DNA from: Lucifuga dentata
Taxonomy: Eukaryota > Chordata > Actinopteri > Ophidiiformes > Bythitidae
Assembly: GCA_014773175.1 (NCBI GenBank)
Contig: VXCM01000212.1
Coordinates: 1-64,000, forward strand
Reading direction: 5' to 3'
Length of the DNA stretch: 64,000 nt
The notes beneath the pieces are model-generated. The model saw nothing but the letters and a program-made list of their open reading frames with translations, did not search any database and was not told the origin of the DNA. Shown here piece after piece: positions 59,605-64,000 of the stretch. Positions within the stretch are counted from its first letter, which is position 1; each line of letters opens with the position of its first letter. The position numbers and the translations under genes are program-made.

Positions 59605-59915
59605 GTGCATGTGTGCATGCTTGTGCGTGTGTGAGAAAGAGAGAAAGAATTGGCACACTCTAACCTTGACATTTTAGAATCGTGGGGGCGATGAATGAAA
59701 ATGACCACAATACACTTGGGTGGGGGGGGNGCTGGATGATAAGGGGCGAGCGACGCTTAAATGGTGACAGAGTTGGAAAGAGAGAGACTGCAGATACTGT
59801 ATGTATATCTTTGTATTATGCATGCTAAAGCTGTGTGTGTTTTTGTGTATATGCTGTTTTGTGTGTGGCACTGTGTGCGTGTGTGTGTGTGTGCGTGCCT
59901 GTGTATGTGTGTGTC
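59552..59915. repeat. (GT)n microsatellites
   Basis: A long, slightly interrupted GT repeat covers 59552-59633 and passes into a GA tract. A G run with an N (59730) and a second GT/GTGC tract at about 59870-59915 follow. Confidence 0.93.
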
Positions 59916-62072
59916 CGAAGCCAGCAGCAGGGAGGGAATGAGATCTCTGCTCTAAACAGACCGCTGGTTATTTAAAGGCCTTGGGGCCTGAGCTAGATTG
60001 ATGTTGTTTTCCTTCAATCAAGGAGCTGTGTGGGACGCGCTCACACACTCCACAGACTGCTCGCATAAACACTCTTTACTGCTCATGTTGGGAGGAATAG
60101 AAGCCTAGACAGTGTGTCTGCATTTCCCTGCCTCTGTGTCCGTCTCCATCCTTGAGTCTCTGTCTCCGTATCTATCTCTCAGCGTCACCATGCCGGCACT
60201 GCCAAGAGATGATGGGAACTTTTCAAGTTACTGTATCTTTCATGTAGGAAATTTATGGCTTCAAAATGCCGAAGATGTGGATGAGCATGTTTTGGGTAAA
60301 AATATACCCATGCTTGGTAAAGTAATTTGCCCTTGTGCAACATGTTGTAGGCAGCAGCTGATGTCAGCTTCATCCTTCACAGCAAAGCTCATCACACATA
60401 GATTCATGAGATGGCCCCATTTTACTAACTTCATTCTTTTACATGCTGCTACATTACACAGGAATAATTAACTAGTATTTATTTGCAGAAACTAAGATAA
60501 AAACAAATTAAAAAGTCTTTATTTATACATAGCTGGATTACCAGCAGCTATGCAAGGGTCTGATTGGCTGACAGTAAAAATGTATAGCGTACCACCTCAA
60601 ACATATTCTAAATCAAAGTGCAGAAAATGCAGGTACCCATAGCAACAATGATTTTGCTATGCTCTAGTACTACATTAAACACATGATTGGTGAAACAGAC
60701 CTCAATATGAGCTAAAGTGGTTACAAACTGTGAGAAGTGGATAAAGATTAGAGCACAGTTTCTTTTTATATGTTGTTTAACTCAGACGTAGACTTAACAG
60801 ACTGCCGGCTGTAATCAGAGAGCTGGAATTATAACATGTGCCAAAATTTTTCCTGCATGTGGATGAACTTAAAGTAAGTATGAACAGGGCTCCATAGGAA
60901 CCTTACTTACTTCAACAATAAATTTTAATGAAATTCAGTGTAGGCGACAAGGAAGTAACAGTGAAGATGTGAGACATTTGACATGTTATGATAAAAACCT
61001 CACTTGAAATCTGAAGGCTATAGAAATGCACCTTAATACATTGAATCGTATCATGTTCAATAAGTCTGTAATTCAGTGTCGACCTCATTAATGTCAATAC
61101 TCCGCTCTATTGGCCTCCTGAGGACCTCCCAATGCTGTGCTTGGTTTCTGTAATAGCAACAATAGTAGTGATGATAATTACAAAAATGTTTAGAATAGCC
61201 AACTGAATCACTCAGAAATACACAAAGTATAGGGAGCTTCTTCATGTAAAGGCTGGAGTCATTCACAAGGCTCAACTGGCACTGTAGTATATAACAAAAG
61301 AGAGCAAGGTTATGAACTATCTTGAGGTCCTTCAGAAAATATGTTTTTAATTTTCCCTCCACCTGTAGGTGTACTATGAATGCGACGTGAATTATATCTT
61401 TAATTTTCCCTGGCTGTGCTATGTATTCAAAATCTAAAACCAATTGTACACATCCAGCCTTCAAGGTACAAAAAAAACCCACAAAATTCTCTCCTGCTCT
61501 CCCATGAGTGAGAGATTAATGGATGCATTTTTACAGCATTAAATATTAAATACATTGCACATAGCAGACACGTTTAACCTGGTGTGATATTTTATACCTA
61601 AAATACCAAAGGGACGTAAGAGGAAAATCATTAAATGCTACTAAGTTGTGCTTTAATAGGGGAAACGAAGAAACAAAAAGGAAATACACAGAATTTGAAG
61701 TGCATTTGAGCAGAAAGTCTTAGTAATGTAGTCAGAAAACAAAAGTCGCCCTGGCCTTTTATGTCACACCTGAAAAGCAAGGCTCACATGTGAACAGTAT
61801 GTTCAATGCCACTATATTTAAAAGTGTAAGTGGGAAATAAGTAAGTGTGCTTACCTGTATGAGTATTACCTCTGCAGAGTTACAGAGTTCAGTGAGAATT
61901 CTCTGGAGGTTTGTCACTATAAGCACCATGTTAAGACTTATTTCATTTGCTGTTAATACCAGAAATACTAACATTTGTTTGCTTTTAGCTTGCTATAATT
62001 TTAAATCAGTATTTTCTATTTATAGTATTTATACACAGTATATTGTACATCTATCTATCTAAACCTAACCCT
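59916..62072. other. Non-coding stretch with X-box-like motif
   Basis: Bases 59965-60070 are low-repeat and may be conserved. GTACCCATAGCAAC at 60633-60646 resembles an X-box. A minus-strand open frame ending near 61057 was examined as a possible terminal exon and not accepted. No gene could be supported. Confidence 0.4.
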
Positions 62073-62180
62073 TTTTGTGCCAGAGGACCTCAGACTGGCT
62101 CACTCAGTATCTTCTTTTAAGACCTGTCTGAAGACTTATTTTTATCGTATGGCTTCCCCCTTTTTCTTTCCTGCTTATAA
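62073..62180 (+). pseudogene. C-terminal fragment of a LINE polyprotein
   Basis: The frame from 62077 reads PEDLRLAHSVSSFKTCLKTY then FYRMASP, close to the usual end of fish CR1/L2-clade reverse transcriptase proteins (LPxDLRxAPSxSxFKxxLKTYLF). The frame runs on to 62268 without further resemblance. Only this end is present, as expected of a 5'-truncated LINE copy, and no poly-A tail was seen. Confidence 0.5.
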
Positions 62181-62436
62181 GTGCAGTAGTAGTGCACGCA
62201 CACTTGCGTATTTGTCGATGCACTCCAAAAGTCACAGTGTCTCTTTCATTTCACCAGTCATTTCCTGATGAAAACATGCGGTGAGGATGGGCTGTTTGTA
62301 TTGCTGCAGGTAGAACTGCATCTGTAGCTGCAGCAGGCATCTCTCTTTTCTACTTAGGTTAATGTGTTCATGTTGGCTAAACACACTCAGGTCCAAGAAC
62401 CATTTCACAGTGAATTCAGTTCATTTCAGTCTAAGC

Positions 62437-62439
<3 letters not shown>
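62181..62439. other. Short non-coding stretch
   Basis: Nothing recognised. Confidence 0.5.
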
Positions 62440-62475
<36 letters not shown>

Positions 62476-62603
62476 TAAAAAGTTTAATGGAGAACCACTG
62501 CGCATTTTACAATAAAGGGTTGCTGTGCGTGCGTTGGTCATGCAGTACTAACAGTCTTTGTCCCTTTTTTTTTTTTTTTTTTTTNTTTTTTTTTTTTTTT
62601 TTT
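62440..62603. repeat. (CT)n tract and poly-T run with N
   Basis: CT repeat at 62440-62473 and a T run at 62566-62603 broken by an N at 62585. Confidence 0.95.
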
Positions 62604-62779
62604 AGAATTAAGAACCTTAATTATCTACAGACGAATTCCCTCATGTTAATCCAGTTTTTGTAGTCAGGGGGTTTCATCTCACTTAAGAGGCACCACTTAT
62701 TAAAATATTAAACATTTGGCTTTGGTATGTTTTGAACAAAGGCTAAGCTCTAAGGAGTACATACTTCATGGATACATCT

Positions 62780-62960
62780 TAACTATAATCTTAACTATAA
62801 ATCCAGAAATCTCTGTCCATTTGTCCATGTGTCTGTGGCACCATTATCTCAAGAACCCCACTGTAGGTTGATATTCGGCAGGTAGGCTATAATGCTCAGG
62901 ACCCAAAGACGTTTTGTGTGAAGTTGTTTGGATGAGCGGTTCTCAAATTGAGCTGTGCCA
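62780..62960 (+). repeat. Dispersed repeat fragment
   Basis: GTCCATTTGTCCATGTGTCT, then CACCATTATCTCAAGAACCC, then GTAGGTTGATATTCGGCAGG resembles the 'tctgtctgtctg...tatctcaagaacc' part of repeats frequent in fish, probably a retroelement 3' region. Tentative. Confidence 0.4.
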
Positions 62961-63489
62961 GTAAAAAGTAGTCCGCGTGGTAGGATACACTCCGGATGAG
63001 GCAGCAGGATACGCTCTGGGCATGGCAGCATATGTTCTGCTCCACAGGCACTTATGGCAGGCTGCAGCACACACACCACAAAGTCTGGCCCAGTCCGAAC
63101 AGGCACATTTTCAACGGGCACTGCACTAGTTAGTTTTAAAAAAGAAAGCATTACACTTGGAGGCTGGTTCAGTGTTATACGTTATGAGATGTGGGTTTAC
63201 TGGGTATTCTTTTTCCCACTTTCCTTTGCATCTCCATGGCAACTACACCAATACACACAAAGCTGAGCTCTCTAAAGCACAGAAAAGGAAGTGAGTATAA
63301 CTGTGTCCTGTGTACCTGATGGCACTGCTGTGTCGGCCCTATGTCTTCCAAACAATTAAGCAATTACTATATGACTAAAAGAGCGAGTATAGAAGAGTCA
63401 CAATGGAAAGTAACTGGACAAATTATGGGATGTTGTCATTATGAACTGGTTTCACTGGAGGAGAAGTTTGGTGAGCATCCAAGCACATA
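62961..63489. other. Non-coding stretch with X-box-like motif
   Basis: ATCTCCATGGCAAC at 63230-63243 resembles an X-box. No gene was seen. Confidence 0.45.
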
Positions 63490-63700
63490 TAGGCACTGAT
63501 GGAACAAGTACTCAAAGCTCTTACTTCAGTAATACCACAATGGAAAAATCTCCATTGCAAGTAAAAGTCCTGCATTCAAATTTCTACTTAAGTAAAAGTA
63601 AATAAGCATTAACAGTAACATACTCAACATCACATAAAACGTATTCAAGTATTGTAAGTAAAAGTACTCATTGTGAAGAGTGCACTGGGAAAAACGTCGA
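63490..63700 (+). repeat. Dispersed teleost repeat with AAGTAAAAGTACT signature, copy 2
   Basis: GGAACAAGTACTCAAAGCTC, then AATACCACAATGGAAAAATC, AAGTAAAAGTCCTGCATTCA, and AAGTAAAAGTACTCATTGTG follow the order of this common fish repeat. It is better preserved than copy 1 (190-790) but lacks the other end. Confidence 0.7.
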
Positions 63701-64000
63701 CAAAATTGGGGATAGAAGAGTTGTTGTTTTTTTTTAACCCCAAAAAGTGAACAGACTTGTACCTCCAGTTTTGGACAGTTTGTAACAAAATGGAGATACA
63801 AGGTTTTCATGATTTCAGGTCAGCTGTAGGATTAAATGCTTCTAATTTCACCTCTTAAAAAAAAAATTTTACATCCTCAAATACATTGTGCCATCAAGCA
63901 AAAACAAGGCTAAGATATGAGATTTTTACCCAACAACAGAATATTTTATAAGTTTCTGCTATTTTGAATTTAAAACTTTAGTCTGAAAAGTATCTTAAGT
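63701..64000. other. Non-coding end of window
   Basis: AT-rich sequence with short T and A runs; no feature seen. Confidence 0.5.

Noticed and set aside
60112..60471. 119-codon forward frame
   Set aside because: The start is CT-rich low-complexity sequence and the rest shows no domain; length is compatible with chance.

Overview
The window reads as non-coding DNA from a ray-finned fish, probably a percomorph. No intact cellular protein-coding gene, rRNA or tRNA could be supported on either strand. The taxonomic view rests on repeat types: Tc1-like transposons with fish-style inverted/direct repeat ends, a tRNA-derived SINE of a type I know from teleosts, the widespread fish repeat marked by AAGTAAAAGTACT, a hAT-type 'TTCACACCTG' repeat, and very dense CA/GA microsatellites. 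All lineage and family names here come from memory of repeat families, not from a search.

Layout. 1-9 kb: a degenerate AAGTAAAAGTACT repeat carrying a GAA microsatellite, a hAT-type fragment, single-copy DNA with a CpG-rich block near 6.75 kb, a ~305 bp foldback and a SINE. 10-11.2 kb: a hairpin-bearing dispersed repeat and copy 1 of a ~570 bp TTAA-ended long-inverted-repeat element (further copies at 23.6 and 34.5 kb). 11.2-20.5 kb: AT-rich single-copy sequence with a few repeat relics and one splice-bounded 54 nt segment. 20.5-24.2 kb: an element inserted in a TA microsatellite, a foldback, a 1.7 kb Tc1 element with a broken transposase, and MITE copy 2. 24-35 kb: mostly unannotatable sequence, a minisatellite and a possible terminal exon with a hydrophobic tail at 33.8 kb. 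35-43 kb: microsatellites and single-copy DNA. 43.2-44.8 kb: a decayed DDE integrase-type gene bracketed by two arrays of a self-complementary CAGAATTCTGACTTTAA repeat. 46-52 kb: dispersed repeat fragments, a LINE tail, and a short internally deleted Tc1 element that keeps a 112-codon open frame joining the DNA-binding domain to the extreme C-terminus. 52-64 kb: microsatellite-rich DNA, a LINE C-terminal fragment and a second AAGTAAAAGTACT copy.

Assembly. The window has about 30 single-base N characters. At four of them the same 66-67 bp lies on both sides; the 432 case looks the same, and nearly all others lie in or beside homopolymer or dinucleotide runs. These look like contig joins with an unmerged k-mer-sized overlap, so the flanking 'tandem duplications' should not be read as biology.

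No genes here form a pathway. If the window is part of a gene it is intron or flank. I found no convincing undescribed biological system. The observations most worth checking are the Tc1-derived short open frame, the TTAA element family, the integrase relic between palindromic arrays, a set of RFX X-box-like motifs, and three possible exons.
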